Below are positions 11,641 to 23,363 of a stretch of DNA of 31,927 nt, in pieces. Position 1 is the first letter of the stretch. The number at the start of each line of letters is the position of its first letter. The stretch covers positions 1 through 31,927 of the forward strand of contig JAYMSP010001456.1 of assembly GCA_036897095.1 (NCBI GenBank), in the 5' to 3' direction. Origin of the DNA: Plantago elongata (Eukaryota > Streptophyta > Magnoliopsida > Lamiales > Plantaginaceae). The translations under genes and the position numbers were made by a program. The notes under the pieces are model-generated. The model did not search any database and was not told the DNA's origin. It saw nothing but the letters and a program-made list of their open reading frames with translations.

Positions 11641-11850
11641 AAATGAAGCTGAATGAAATTTATTGAATTTAAACTGAACTGAAGTGTAAGATTGTATTTT
11701 ATTCAATTGAAAATCATTTCAATTCAGTCTAGTTTAATTTAATTCAATTCATCTCGATTTAATTATAATTTATATCTTACTTCAGTTCAGTTCTATTCAA
11801 TTAAATTCAGTTAAGACTAGTATAGTTCAGTTCAATAACTTTGAGTTGAA
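11641..11850. repeat. Inverted repeat rich in TTCAGTTCAATT motifs
   Basis: AACTGAACTGAAGTGTAAGA at about 11672 is nearly the reverse complement of the sequence at 11773-11793 (ATCTTACTTCAGTTCAGTT), giving a potential hairpin with a loop of about 80 bases. Similar TTCAGTTC/CAATTCA strings recur at 14905-14975. This may be a MITE or a decayed satellite-like repeat. Confidence 0.5.
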
Positions 11851-12093
11851 AAGAACACAACCTTAATATAAATCATAACTAAGCAAAACTGAACTGCACT
11901 AAACTGAATGAGTTTTCAGTTGAAGAGGTCAGAGCCTTGTAATGCGATATAATTTATAGTAAAACCTCTATAAATTAATACTTGATAAATTAATAATCTC
12001 GATAAAACTAATAATTTATCCAGTCTCAACTTGGGACCAGTACAAAATTGAACCCCAATCGATAAAAAATAAGATATAACTTTTTAAAATTTA

Positions 12094-12112
12094 TAGTGTG
12101 TGTGTGTGTCAC

Positions 12113-12139
<27 letters not shown>
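12094..12139. repeat. TG and AT dinucleotide microsatellite
   Basis: A short (TG)n run is followed by CACA and about 15 AT dinucleotides. It lies inside the pogo-like element. Confidence 0.9.
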
Positions 12140-12143
<4 letters not shown>

Positions 12144-12166
12144 AGTAAAAATGAATCATTTATTTT

Positions 12167-12442
12167 TTATTGAATTTCAAATCTATAGAATTCATCTTTA
12201 AATCTACTCATTGCACTTAAGAGCTGGGGCATTGTATTTTCATCTGATAACAAAAAGTTGTGAAGAGTTATTGTCGCTTGCAATGATTCTTTTCGAGTGA
12301 CCGATTCCAAAGCTATTGAATCATCCTCAACTTCTTCATCGATCGAATTTTGAATGGTGTACGTCACAATTCCTTCAATGTATTGAACCTCGTAACATTT
12401 ATTATTTTTCCCATGATAATCTAGCAAATGATTCGAGTTCAT
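12167..12442 (-). pseudogene. Relic C-terminus of pogo/Tigger-like transposase
   Basis: An open stretch of 91 codons contains DEEVEDDSIALESVTRKE followed by a leucine-rich ATITLHNFLL and PQLLSAMSRFKDEF. This resembles, from memory, the tail of plant transposases related to Tigger/CENP-B (DDE family), where an acidic stretch precedes a VTRKEA..A..TL.NFL motif. The catalytic DDE region and DNA-binding domain are absent, so it cannot be active. Its start codon is probably fortuitous. It sits between the inverted ends of the element at 11957-12580, which supports the reading. Confidence 0.5.
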
Positions 12443-12580
12443 TTTGGACTTGAAAATTTAAAGATCATACTTGAATTTTTTTAAATTAATAAATTATTAA
12501 TTTATTAATATAATAATATCTCGCTAAATTAATAAAGTATTCTGATCCTAACCTTATTAATTCAAAAAGGTTTTTTAGTA

Positions 12581-13042
12581 TGTATTAAAACTTCTATTCC
12601 ATATTGATTACGAAATGTGTTTCTTTTATAATGATGGATTGATATATTGTAGGTTAAATTGATGAAATCATATTTAGTTGAATTTGGTGTAATAATGGTA
12701 ATATAGATTTTCTAAAATAAATACAGTAAGTTTAGAATATTATACTTCCTATGTTTGCAGTAAGAAATTTACATTTATACATTTTTATTATCAAAAATAA
12801 CTTTTAATTTAATAATGTAAAAATAATTAATTGAAAGACTTACAGAATTAAGAAAGTAAATTATTACACTATTCTTTTTCAATTCAAAATTATTTAGGAA
12901 TAATTTGCAATTGTAAAACAGTCGATAAAAATAAAAAGACAAATATATAATTCAAATTGATAAAATTCGAAATAGAGGAAATAGTATCACAGTGTCTGAA
13001 GAAACTCGACTTGAATTATACTAACGGGTAAACGAAACGAAC
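12581..13042. other. AT-rich intergenic, nothing recognised
   Basis: No ORF, RNA gene or clear repeat is visible in this stretch. Confidence 0.4.
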
Positions 13043-13172
13043 TTGAATTACTCAAGTTGGGAAGTGGGAACAATAAGGTCAAACCGGAGTTGAGTTACTC
13101 AAGTTGGGAGTAGCAACCATAACTCAAACCGGAGTTGGGTTACTCAAGTTGGAAAGTGGGGAACCATATCAT
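13043..13172. repeat. Minisatellite, about 46 bp unit, nearly 3 copies
   Basis: Units start at about 13043, 13090 and 13135, each with TTG(A/G)(A/G)TTACTCAAGTTGG followed by a 'gggaa(g)tgggaac' segment and, in the first two, TCAAACCGGAGTTG. Copies differ by substitutions and small gaps. Non-coding. Confidence 0.75.
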
Positions 13173-13360
13173 ATCATCCGTTGACATATAGAAGCTACCT
13201 ATGTTCTCCACGAAAAAATGATAACAGTGCCACATCATTGCCAAGTACTCTCAAGTGTGATCCTATCTGCTTGCACAGATCGATAAGGTGCCGTAGTAGG
13301 GTGCACTTTACTTAATTAACCACACCGTTTGCCTTTTGGCATGGACAGATTCAAAGCTAG

Positions 13361-13416
13361 AGTGACTCGAGCCCTAATTTATTAGTTGAAGATGAAGCGT
13401 CTTACCAATTGACCTG
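13361..13416 (-). mobile_element. tRNA-derived SINE head
   Basis: On the minus strand, CAGGTCAATTGGTAAGACGC resembles an A box and, about 30 bases on, GGGCTCGAGTCACT resembles a B box (GGTTCGAGTC). Spacing and order fit the polymerase III head of a plant SINE. The tail and target duplications are not resolved. Confidence 0.5.
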
Positions 13417-14461
13417 CATAAATTATATCAATTGAAAGTGTTTAAACGGATAAATCTGGATTATCCGTCTTCAATCTTTATAAATCTAAAAACACCAGAA
13501 TGATATACCTATCCACAATACCGGTGTAAAGGATAATTGATTAAGGAGACTTCGAAAATTGTAATCCACATAGGATTAACAATGGTACAAGATAATTACA
13601 AGTGAATGAGATAATAACAAAAGAACTCTAGCTAGCTACTATAACCTGCTAACTAATCTAAGAAGTATAATTGTGCTTTAGCTGCGAAATTCCAGTCAAG
13701 TCAGTAACATGCTTGCTTAACAGGCCCCCACGAGCTAAGCATTGGCTCCAAGCCGACGCGAAATAGGTTAGACAAAGGATAAATGTAGGTGTTTTTTTAG
13801 GTTTGACCATGTATAAATGTTTGAACTAAAACTCGGAGTCATATAAAAAAACAGTGTTTTTAACATGATTTTTAAAATTTAAATCTTATACTAAACAGTT
13901 AATGTATTAGCAAACTAGATTGGTGTGAATAATAAAATCGTAGAACGAACAATAAACACAAAATCTCGTGTAAAATGATAATCGACATCATACGTAATGT
14001 TCATTTTCGAGGCAAGACAAGCGAGTATTTCATTACTCAGAGTTGGGCTTGAATGGTAAATGCGAACATATTTTAGCTTATTAACATAGTAAGTTCATTT
14101 TTCACCATTAAGTTCAGAGTCACAATCTCATAATTTATTCATCTCCTCCCATTATACTTGCGTTGAATACATTGCTCTAATCTTTTAAACAGTTTTTACT
14201 CTTAAAATTCATAATCAATTTGACCGGAAACTGGGTCAGAAATAACGGAGTGTCTATAATTCATTAATTCAAACGATCTTATAAGATAATTAGTTTAGTA
14301 GCTTACCTAGCTACCTCATGTGTTGAACAGGGTAACTGATTAATTACGGAAAATAATTTCTTATCACGTAATAGTTGACTATATAGTATCTTATTTGCTA
14401 AAATTTGAAATTACGTGATTATCTATTTATGTCCGGTCAACCATAAGCTAATATTAGACCC
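13417..14461. other. Intergenic, no gene seen
   Basis: No supported coding region. A modestly GC-richer patch (CAGGCCCCCACGAGCTAAGC) lies at about 13721, without identifiable function. Confidence 0.4.
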
Positions 14462-15500
14462 GGAGAAAGCTTGAAAAAGTAATGCTTGCTTTGACTTGGA
14501 GTATGAAGATAGAAGACATCAGCTATAAGCCTACAGGTTCGTAAACCTTAAGCTAATATTAGACCCGATTTGTGAATATTGCTGGAGTGACCATTTTCCC
14601 ACTCAAATTAAATATTTTGTATAAAAAAATTCAATTTCAATTACAAAAGGTCACTCAAATTATATCTAATGATTCACAAACATACAAGTTACAAAGGATG
14701 TCTGTAAATTGATAAAGCTGTTCCACAAAACTCTCTACCTCTAGAAAAATTCTCATATTCCTTTTCTTAACATTTCATTATAAATTTCCCATACCAAAAA
14801 ATGGGAACTTACATATGATAACATCACTATATAACCAAGTAAATATATTTACAAATTACAATATTCCATCACTCACCAATTAATATCTTCTCTTAAAATT
14901 TAAAATTATTTCAATTCAGTTCTATTTAATTCAGCTCTGCTCAGTTAGAATTTAAATTACAATTAAGTTCAGTTCAATAAATAAATTTTAAGTGAAAAAA
15001 AACAAAATGTAATGCTTTAGTTGTCATTTCAGTGATTGGTACGTTTTACCACACTTAACTGATTCGCACTGCATTTACCGGCCCTTTAGTGATATATATT
15101 TTATATTACCACATTTGAATCAACACATGGAAGCTTCTTTCGATATGTGAGATTACTTAGATATTCAACAAATACTAATTGAAAATCAAGAAAACTAGAT
15201 TATAAGTTATTTTAATCGTTTGTGTAATAATTAAGAATCGGATTATAAGAAAGGAATTGTGCCATGACCGATGCGAATCTATTGAATGATGGGGAGTAGA
15301 GTACATCCAGCTGTTTTAATTTTAGCAATATAAATTTTTTGAAATATAGTCGTACTTATATAGGTTGATCACTAGTATACGTAACTAACGGAGAAAATGA
15401 GCAGTACTTATCATAAGAGGCCAAACATGGCATGTGCATCGTATTAGGTCAGGAAAACATATTGCCCAATGAATCTGCTGCTACATGCATGTATTCTAAT
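14462..15500. repeat. Dispersed local repeat, copy 2 (interrupted)
   Basis: The outer parts (14462-14500 and 15375-15500) match 11240-11280 and 11430-11580 in order and orientation. The intervening 0.9 kb is longer than in copy 1 and includes TTCAGTTC-rich sequence at 14905-14975 similar to that at 11700-11850. It looks like a local duplication later broken up by insertions. Confidence 0.5.
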
Positions 15501-16309
15501 AGAAAATACATATATTCCATTGACTTAAAATTTTAATTTTAAAATTTATGATCTCCACCCAACAATAACGTGATATTTAAAAATTAAAATCGCAACGTAA
15601 TAATAGCATATGGTATGTTGATTTATCAAACCGGTGTTTGTGTACCGTCAGAGTTCGCATATAGAACGGAATATGAGAAAGAAGAAGATATTGTAGCGTT
15701 ACATTTTAGAGGAATGAATTAACTTAAACATGAACTAATCAACTAAGTCAAATGCTGACTGATCGAAGTATTCTATGGTGTAGAAGTTCATCCGTCCAGC
15801 CTGTCATTCAGTCTGTATCGTTGCAATAGTTCACAATCTGCCTTTGTTCTGCATTGTTCTCTACACTGCATAATTCACAATTCTGATATGTACCAATCGT
15901 AATGCCTACCATTTCATCCGTGAAAATTTAAATTCCTCCCAATTTAATATCAATTGAGAGGAAATTTCCTCCCAATTGCTATGTAATGAGAGGAATTCAA
16001 TTTCGTATCAATCGAGACGAGCGATTTCTGTCAATTGCCATCTTTTCTTGTAGTGCCGTGGATTATTTCTCCAAACGTGCACTCAACTAGGTAATATTTC
16101 GGTTACTTAGATGGGCGAGTGGCTGAGTCGGTTAAAATTTTGATGATTGATTGACCATAATCACATCGTATATTGACATATTAATTAGATGAAATTGAAT
16201 CATATTATGCATCTCTAGTTCTTCTGTAAATGCTCAAGATTATTATACCTGGTTTTTTTTTTTTTTTTCTGAGATATAGTATTAAACAATTATAATTAAA
16301 CAATAATAA
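15501..16309. other. Intergenic; weak tRNA-like string at 16112
   Basis: No gene. GGGCGAGTGGCTGAGTCGGT at about 16112 resembles a tRNA A-box region, but no cloverleaf and no B box can be completed, so it is at most a truncated SINE. A poly-T run lies at 16251-16270. Confidence 0.4.
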
Positions 16310-16610
16310 TAAGCCTCCGTTTGTTTTGATAACTTTAAGAAAACGTAAAACAACTCTCCTCGGAGTGTTTTTGTTTTTTCTCTCTTTTCTGCATCGCTTT
16401 CCCTGCTCAATCAAAACGGCGCAACCAAAAATTACACCAATTCCGGCGAACACCAAACGACGCCCCAAAAACTGGTGCCTCCTTTTCATCCCACATGGCC
16501 CAAACGTAGGCACTTGTTATTTGACACCCCAAATGGTCCTCAACCACTATTTACGGACTCGTCCGTCTACTCACTCTGCCACCAACTTCCGCATTCTTTA
16601 CAGGTAATCG
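16310..16610 (+). other. GC-richer island, unidentified
   Basis: This 300 bp patch is clearly less AT-rich than its surroundings and open in two plus-strand frames (16326-16607 and 16475-16714), but neither product has a domain I recognise. It begins GCCTCCGTTTGTTTTGATAA, similar to transposon termini, and ends TTTACAG followed by GTAATCGGG, which would serve as a splice donor. It could be a captured gene fragment in a transposon or a decayed 5' exon. Confidence 0.35.
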
Positions 16611-18299
16611 GGATGTCAATGAAATTGATTCTTAAAATTACAGTTCTGCAGTCTTTGGCACTTACTGCTAACTGCTACTATATTTACTTTCATGGTCGTG
16701 TTATTCATCACTGATTCGTAATGTGTGTTTGGAGTAATTGAGATTTTTTGTTGGTCAAGTAGCCGATAATTGATTGATTTTGAAAAAGAAAGCCGTACGT
16801 GTTTTACTTCTTTCTTAATGGCGTAAATATGCAATTCAGTTATATTGCATTTTTATATAAAAATAAACATAAAATAATCTAAATTAGTTTAACTTTAATT
16901 CTATATCAAATTGTTACTAGTACTCTGCAAGTTGCTTTAAGACAATTTACAATATATGTACAGTTTGACTCTGTGATTATACACGTCTTAAGGTTTTCTT
17001 AATTACACCTTAAGTTAATTATACTATAATTAACATTCACACTACGTATCACTGTTTAATTTTCTTAAAGACTACTTATCATGATGTTCATCGACATAGT
17101 TCCTCTATCGTGCGATCTTTTTGAGTAGTTGTTAAGAGTAGTTGACTAACCTTACAGGCTTACAGCTGCTAGTACAGCCAATTGTTCATTTTATTAATAT
17201 AAGTTTTGGACTTTTACACATAACATGCTTGAGACTATTGAAAATTTGGTTATAATTATACACTTTATTCTCTAAATCTTACATGTTCGCATAAAATAAT
17301 TCGAGACAACACTGTTTTCAATTGTAGTTTTGTTTGAATGATAAGTGAAAGGTGCAGTTTTATTTGAATGATATTGAAAGTACGAGATGATGTGAATATG
17401 TGACAAATTAAAAATCTATCGGATAGATATACTTGCGATCCGAGACTTGATCGATATGTACGGTACGGTACATAGCTTAGCTATGTCACCACGACTTTAA
17501 TTTCAAACAAAAAAACATCAGTTAATTGACATTTAAAGATAAATTACATAGTCTCATGAAAAATAGTATTTAATAAAACCACCAATATTATTAATCAAAA
17601 TATCCATATTGAAATAAGTATTGTTTTAATATAAATAAAACTTCAATATCAAAAATATGTGTGTTTTGATTAATAACATGAGTGTTTTTATTTGGTAATA
17701 TAATCCTTCTTTACATACAAAACCGTTTATTTTTAAGATCACTCTTGTACCAAACGATGCTTATCTATTCTTTTCTTTCCTTTTATTATCGTTTTATTTA
17801 TTTTCATGTAAGGTTTTAAAAAAGCCACCGGCCTTCAACAGTTCAAGTCACATCCACTAAATATTTTTCGATTAAAATTTTTGCGGGTCAAATTTTTCAT
17901 AACACGCCATTTTGGAAATGTGGTGGAATGGAGTCATGGACCGATGCAATCCGCATTATATATGAAAATAAAAGTAAATATATATATAAATGATTTTCAT
18001 TTAAATGTTATACAATAATTGTGATTTAAAAACAAATTAAATCGTGGTAGACTTTTCATAAATAATTAACGATCCGGTGCGCGGTGTGCGGTAGCTAAAG
18101 TAATCCCCAATTCCATGGATGAGAAGAAGCAAAACTCATGCAGTTTTGTGAAGTATAGCTCTATAAGTCTTGATTCATGATTTGTTTTTCCATGTTCTGG
18201 AAGGATCTGTAGTGTGCTATTTTGTTTTGTCTAGTTGCTTATGAAAATAAGATAATTATAAGTTGTTAATTTATTCTAATTTCACATGCGTTCATGTTA
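16611..18299. other. AT-rich intergenic, no gene
   Basis: No coding region or RNA gene. At 17458-17485 there are small overlapping palindromes (GTACGGTACGGTAC and TAGCTTAGCTA). Nothing else is recognised. Confidence 0.4.
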
Positions 18300-18366
18300 G
18301 CTGAGCTGTGTGCGTGATCAGCGGCTTTAAAAGTCAATTTGCATGCTGCTGGCGCAAGAGAGTGAA
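18300..18366. repeat. Duplicated block downstream of copy B
   Basis: This is the partner of 3195-3273. It shares GCTGAGCTGTG, GGCTTT, AAAAGTCAATTTGCATGC and a degenerate GGCGCAAGAGAGTGA. It ends just before the Tourist-like MITE at 18372. Confidence 0.5.
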
Positions 18367-18371
18367 ATTAA

Positions 18372-18529
18372 GGGACTGTTTGTTTTTTAATTCTAATCAG
18401 TTTATTTAGCTCGATGAATAATAATATGGCCTAAAATACACTTTAAATATTTTCATTTCAATTTCATTCCAAATACAATTTCATCAAAATCCATCGAAAT
18501 GACCATTCAAATTTATACCAATCAGACCC
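18372..18529. mobile_element. Tourist-like MITE
   Basis: The left end is GGGACTGTTTGTTTTTTAAT and the right end in reverse complement is GGGTCTGATTGGTATAAAT. These imperfect inverted termini resemble Tourist/PIF-Harbinger ends. TAA and TTA flank the two sides. About 158 bp, non-coding. A diverged relative lies inside intron 1 of copy C at 27336-27470. Confidence 0.5.
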
Positions 18530-19760
18530 TTAATTTTCTTGACACTAGATATACTATTACACTATTAATTAATAAAACTATTTATCTATGCTAAAAAGTA
18601 CATTAAGTGTACGGTTCCATGATAAGTACGGCTTCTTTTGTATTGACTTAAAGGGTTGCTCAAGTTTCGAAAGGGACAAAGAAGGAATAGTTGGTGTTCG
18701 TAGCTTTGATTGGGAGACTGGAGTTTGATTAAATGTTAGTTGTTGTAGCAAGGTTGAATAAGGCATAAAAATTAGCATATACTGCTACCTTAGTACCTAG
18801 TAATATAAAAATTATTTTAAAATAAAAAGGGGTAAGTATCCCTTAAAATATCTTATTTGCGAAAACAACATATTATTTAATTTATGTTGTTCGCAAAATC
18901 TTCAATGCTGATATGAGATATTCTAATACAATCTTTACGAGTATTTAGGATGCGATTAACCGGCTCTTTACGTGAAATTGTAATAGTTACCTTGGACAAG
19001 CTAGAATAATCGTTATCTAAATGTATGTCATCAACTAATAAAAAGTACATTATGATATATAGGAAATTGAGAGAACATTAGCATGACGGAGTATGTATTA
19101 TCTGACGAAAAATAATTAGAGTAATCTAGTGAACAAACACTGAACTTGATGTGTGGTCGACCATCCGGCACCCCCATAATATGGCCGGCGGCCCCTGTTA
19201 ATTGACGATGAGTTGACATAATGACATTGCTATTTGCGTTGTACTAGACTGTTAGCTAGTATTAGTATACTACAACATGCACTTATTAATTCTACTACTT
19301 ATTTTAGAAATTCAATTCTCTAACAACTCCATATTTCACGGTACGAATTAGACCACGACGACATAGTCTACAAAACCAGGAAAGAAATTTCTTCCAAACA
19401 AATGAATTTCTTTGTATTTATTTTAAACAACGGATATATGCAGCAGTGAATTGGTGAGACTAAAAGATGTTTATGGGTGAGACATGTCTGTGTACTTTTG
19501 AAAAGTATATCAATATATAAGCAAGTTTTATGAGATACGGTTTTATAGAGGGACGTAAAATGCCAAATGTTAATGATCATACGAGCAATGAGAGCGCCAT
19601 ACGGTGATTTTCCGATAGAAGTTCAATCATCCAAAAATTTGTCAGCAACACTTCAGCTGTCACAAGAGCAAGTATGGTTCGATTTGGGGAGTGTTGTGAT
19701 CTGCTGCGGTTGGTTCATATGGACTAGTTGATTTTGATACAAAAGCCCCAGCAAGATGTT
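18530..19760. other. 3' flank of PHO1-like copy B; no second gene
   Basis: The last 50 bases (from about 19738) still align with the copy C 3' end through AAAAGC(A/C)CCAGCAAGAT, so they are 3' untranslated sequence of copy B. Short ORFs at 18578-18778, 19031-19219 and 19368-19580 have no recognisable features. Confidence 0.4.
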
Positions 19761-22700
19761 CTAATTATTTTTGCCATCACAATCACAGTTAAATGGCAAT
19801 GGCACCGATTTGAATGCACGGAATTTTCCGACATTGTTAAGATGTTCGTTCTCCAACCTGCGCATCCAGCAGAACATCAATATCATAAGAGTATGCGGGT
19901 AAAAACCTTCCCTTGTATAATCGACATAGCTTATAACAAATTATATTTAGAACAAAATTATATAGGTTGGTTACCTAAAGAAATTCCATAAACCACGACG
20001 AATGATCTCAAGTGAAGCCATAATTGCAATCAGAGTCTGCCTATGCAAATCAAAACTAAAGAGCTTCATCACTGTCTGCATCCAAGCAAGCCTCAAGATC
20101 ACATCCAAAACCTGCAAATTTGAAATCGATTCAAGTCACATATACCATCTCTTGCTGATCTATGATCTAAATTCACATATTCTGAAATCTTACCATTGCA
20201 GTGAAGTATACACTTTTGTATGGTACAAGTAGCTTGTCTCTCAACCATCGATTTTTGGAGTTGGGCTGAAGAAGACCCCAGTCGATGACAAGGTCCCAGT
20301 ATGTGCTAAACATTGTAGCCCCAATAGATGTTATTAAGGCCATGTACTGCCAACTACTAGATCCGTTCATTGAGTAGGTTGTTCTGGAACAAACTGCTAC
20401 GATTGTCAAAAAGTACTTAAGCCCGTTGTATGCTTGCATGATATCTTTCTCTTCAGTCCAGCGGCGTAGACACTAATCAATCATGCAAAAAATTTAAAAA
20501 CTTGATCAGATTTGTCATTGTAAACTTATATTAAAAGGTCTGTTTCTTTTGCTATTCATGAAAATCTAGATTGGTGCACCTGAGCAACACGCCACCAAAA
20601 TGGTACTATCGCCACAAAGAAAGAAAAACTGATGAATATATCATTCGAACTGCAATTGTTTTCTCTTCGTTTGTAGTCTCCCCAAAAGTAGTAGCAAACG
20701 TAAAACTGTAGACTCCTTATAGCTTGTACCTGCATTCAGTTCCCCTTGTTAATTCAAGAACCATGCCATATGTAAGAAAAATGAATGTCATACAGTAGCT
20801 ACCTGACTCGTTAGCTGATCTGCCAACATGAAGTCTGGCAGCGTAACCTTGTACAGAGGAGCAAATACACAGCGTATTAGGGTCCTCAAGAGAAAGAATC
20901 GACTTGAGCGGAACATTATGTTCAATGGGCACAACAAAATGGCAATGAGAAGCTGCAAAAGAAACATAATTTTAGATCCTGTCATCAAGACTTATACAGC
21001 AGAGAAAAAAACAGATTATTGAGATGTATACCACTACTATTCCGAGAGGAAGGAGTTCGGTTATGGCTTGATAGTCTTTAGTCACTGGATCCATTTCCAT
21101 ATCCAGATTGGCGAGCACGCTTGCTAGAGCTATCACACCTATGGAGAAGCTAACAAGAAAAACTTCTCTGTAGCCTAATTCAGTCCCTTGCTTGAAACCA
21201 AATATGAATGAATAATTGACTCGATATCGCCTCCAGAAGTATATATTAACACCATACATTGCCATGTGGAGAACTATGAAACCGAACAAACTGCAATGAA
21301 AATTTTATGGCATGGTTAAGTTATTATCTAAAAACGCTAAGCCGGACTTGGCATTCAAGATCTGTTATAATCAAACGTGTTGATTAGGCGAGAAACGAGA
21401 GTAAGATCTAACCTGTAGAGAGGAAACATAGTTTCCATGTAAACATTTCTGCCTGCTCTATCTAGAATATCGTGTGCACGGACTATTAGAGCTAGGGCCA
21501 AAATAAGAGAAACAGCGCAACCGACAAGAAATCCTGCAAATTTATTGTTGAACTAGAATAAGTTTCATCTACAGCCAAAGGTTAACCATATGTTAAAGAG
21601 AATCACAGAAGATTTACCTGTAGTGAAAGTTGTCCTATGTCTTTCTTTTTTTGCCGTCGGCCTTAAGCATTTCATTCCCAGACTGCGATCGGAATTGGTG
21701 AAATGCTTGATGAATGTTGCTTCAACCCTTTCTATCAATCTATTCACCTATTGGTACATAAACAAATTTATGCAATGTGAGATCCTGTTATTAACAATAC
21801 AGAACAATATGCTTTTGGTAACATAACTTGAAAGTGCTGGAATAATATGTACCTCTTCTGACGTGCCTAGGAAGGAATTATCCACCATCTTCATGTATGA
21901 TTTTGATGCACTTCTTGAAGTAATCTATGATAAGAATCAGATATATCTCAAGCTGGAATTTGCAAGAAATTTTTTTTTTTAATTTCGAATAAGCAGATTT
22001 ACATACCTTGTCATATTTCTTCATGATTTTCGATATGGCCAAAATATTGAGATAACTGTTGCATTTACAACAAAGAGGGTAAATAGGCATGACCTAGATC
22101 ACCTAGTTCACACCTGCTATCGAATTAGGTGACCTAGGACATGATCGAACGAAAGAGAACATCAAAGGAAATATTGGATAACTTGAGGTAAACTTGGTTG
22201 CGTACCCGTAGTTTTTCAAAAGCCTGAGCTTCTGATAGAATTCGACAAAAGCCATCCTAAGTTGTTCTTCTGCTTTGTGCAAGCTAGTCTTGCTGAAGTC
22301 CGAATCCTTTTGGCTGGGGATATTGAGAAATCCTTTGATCATTGAAGTAGGAGTTCCCAAATTAGTGTTGAGCTTTATTTGTTCAAGGATCTCCAGGGGA
22401 ACTGATCTTTTCGACTTGAAATGATTTTGCTTATTTTCTTCAACATCTGAATTTTCTACTGCTTTCATGTCCTTTCCAGTTTCTATATCATCAATTGGTT
22501 TGCTTCCTTCATTTTCCTCCTTTGATTCTTCCAAATCCTCTTCTTCTATCACTTCCATTGATATTTTCCCTGCATAAAGCATAACGATTACAAATAAACC
22601 CATGTTCTGTTAATTTCTAACTTTCAGACTGGCAGCTTGATCAAACACTTACTGCTAGCAGTTCTGGCTGGAGAAGGAGACTTAGAGGCCAACATGGTAG

Positions 22701-23235
22701 CAGAAGCCTCAACATTCGACGCCAGTTCCACCGACTCAATCATACTATTGAGCCATGATCCATCAGGATGGTCCACCTTAACTCTAAACGCAATCAATGC
22801 GTTCATCTGCTTATTTAACCCCTGTGCTTCCTCGACCACCTCTTTCACCTTCTTCTGATAAAATTTCGAAACTTTAAAGAACTCATCATCCAGCCTCCTG
22901 AAATACTCGAGCTCGTGCTCCCTACCTTCTTCCCCCGCGTGAAGGAACGTCGTCTCTGAAGCTTCTGCCCCATCTCGCCTCACACTGTTTACCAGAATCA
23001 CCTGGTTTTCGATATCTGCTTCTCTTATAGACCTGCTGCCTTGGTTTGTTAGGCCACTGAAAGCCCGGTACAGCGTGTGTGCTCGTGCCAGACCGTTGGA
23101 ATTCGGTTCAGGTGGCTCAGTTGTTTTCTTGCGTTCTGGGATTTCTTTGAGAATATGCTTCAACGCATTGTAATCTAGGTATGCTTCGTGCCATTCTGGC
23201 ACCATTTGTGAGCAGAAATGTTTGCCGAACTTCAT
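19761..23235 (-). CDS. PHO1-like: PHO1-family SPX-EXS phosphate exporter, copy B
   Basis: Twelve exons: 23235-22653, 22569-22206, 22055-22007, 21924-21853, 21747-21618, 21533-21413, 21290-21032, 20952-20803, 20729-20580, 20472-20194, 20111-19975, 19857-19761; all GT-AG; 796 aa. The start MKFGKHF matches the SPX N-terminus. Y22 and K26 of the SPX phosphate pocket are kept and KIMKKYDK (325-332) closes the domain. The linker after exon 1 is very acidic ([14 protein letters not shown]). EXS landmarks: [79 protein letters not shown] and LENEHLNN. The tail reads [11 protein letters not shown], so the acidic end of A and C is largely lost. Closest to copy C: same intron positions and alignable introns. 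Intron 1 is only 83 nt. The promoter has P1BS-like and W-box sites. Expected to export phosphate; the cell type is unknown. Confidence 0.95.
22092..22141. repeat. Inverted repeat in intron 2 of copy B
   Basis: GACCTAGATCACCTA (22092-22106) pairs with TAGGTGACCTAGGAC (22127-22141) with about two mismatches, across a loop of 20 bases. Intron 2 of copy C lacks it although the flanking 'gcatgacc' is shared, so it looks like a small insertion in copy B. Confidence 0.6.
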
Positions 23236-23328
23236 TTTGGTTCGTACGAATGAACAAACAACAATGTGGAATCAAAAAAGATTGATACTGCTTGGAAATG
23301 AATGGAATGTAGAAATATATAACTAGCT

Positions 23329-23335
23329 TTATATA
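23329..23335 (-). promoter_or_regulatory. Candidate TATA box of copy B
   Basis: On the minus strand the sequence reads TATATAAAG, a good TATA box, about 94 bases upstream of the start codon. Confidence 0.55.
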
Positions 23336-23363
23336 TCGATATGTCTCAACAAAATCATATCAA

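Larger units (their letters stand above)
11957..12580. mobile_element. pogo/Tigger-like DNA transposon, internally deleted
   Basis: The left end reads TAGTAAAACCTCTATAAATT; the right end in reverse complement reads TACTAAAAAACCTTTTTGAA. Both continue into repeated ATTAATA and TCTCG-type subterminal motifs (11971-12020 and 12480-12560), a layout typical of plant elements with CAGTAAAACCTCTATAAATT-like termini. It encloses a relic transposase end on the minus strand. Tc1/mariner-pogo assignment rests on the termini, the possible TA target and the relic protein. Confidence 0.55.

Noticed and set aside
16108..16180. Possible tRNA gene (GGCGAGTGGCTGAGTCGG).
   Set aside because: No acceptor stem, anticodon arm or B box can be completed downstream; at most a truncated SINE.
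19728..19991. Plus-strand ORF of 87 codons.
   Set aside because: It runs antisense across the last exon and last intron of copy B; the minus-strand reading matches the conserved PHO1 C-terminus.
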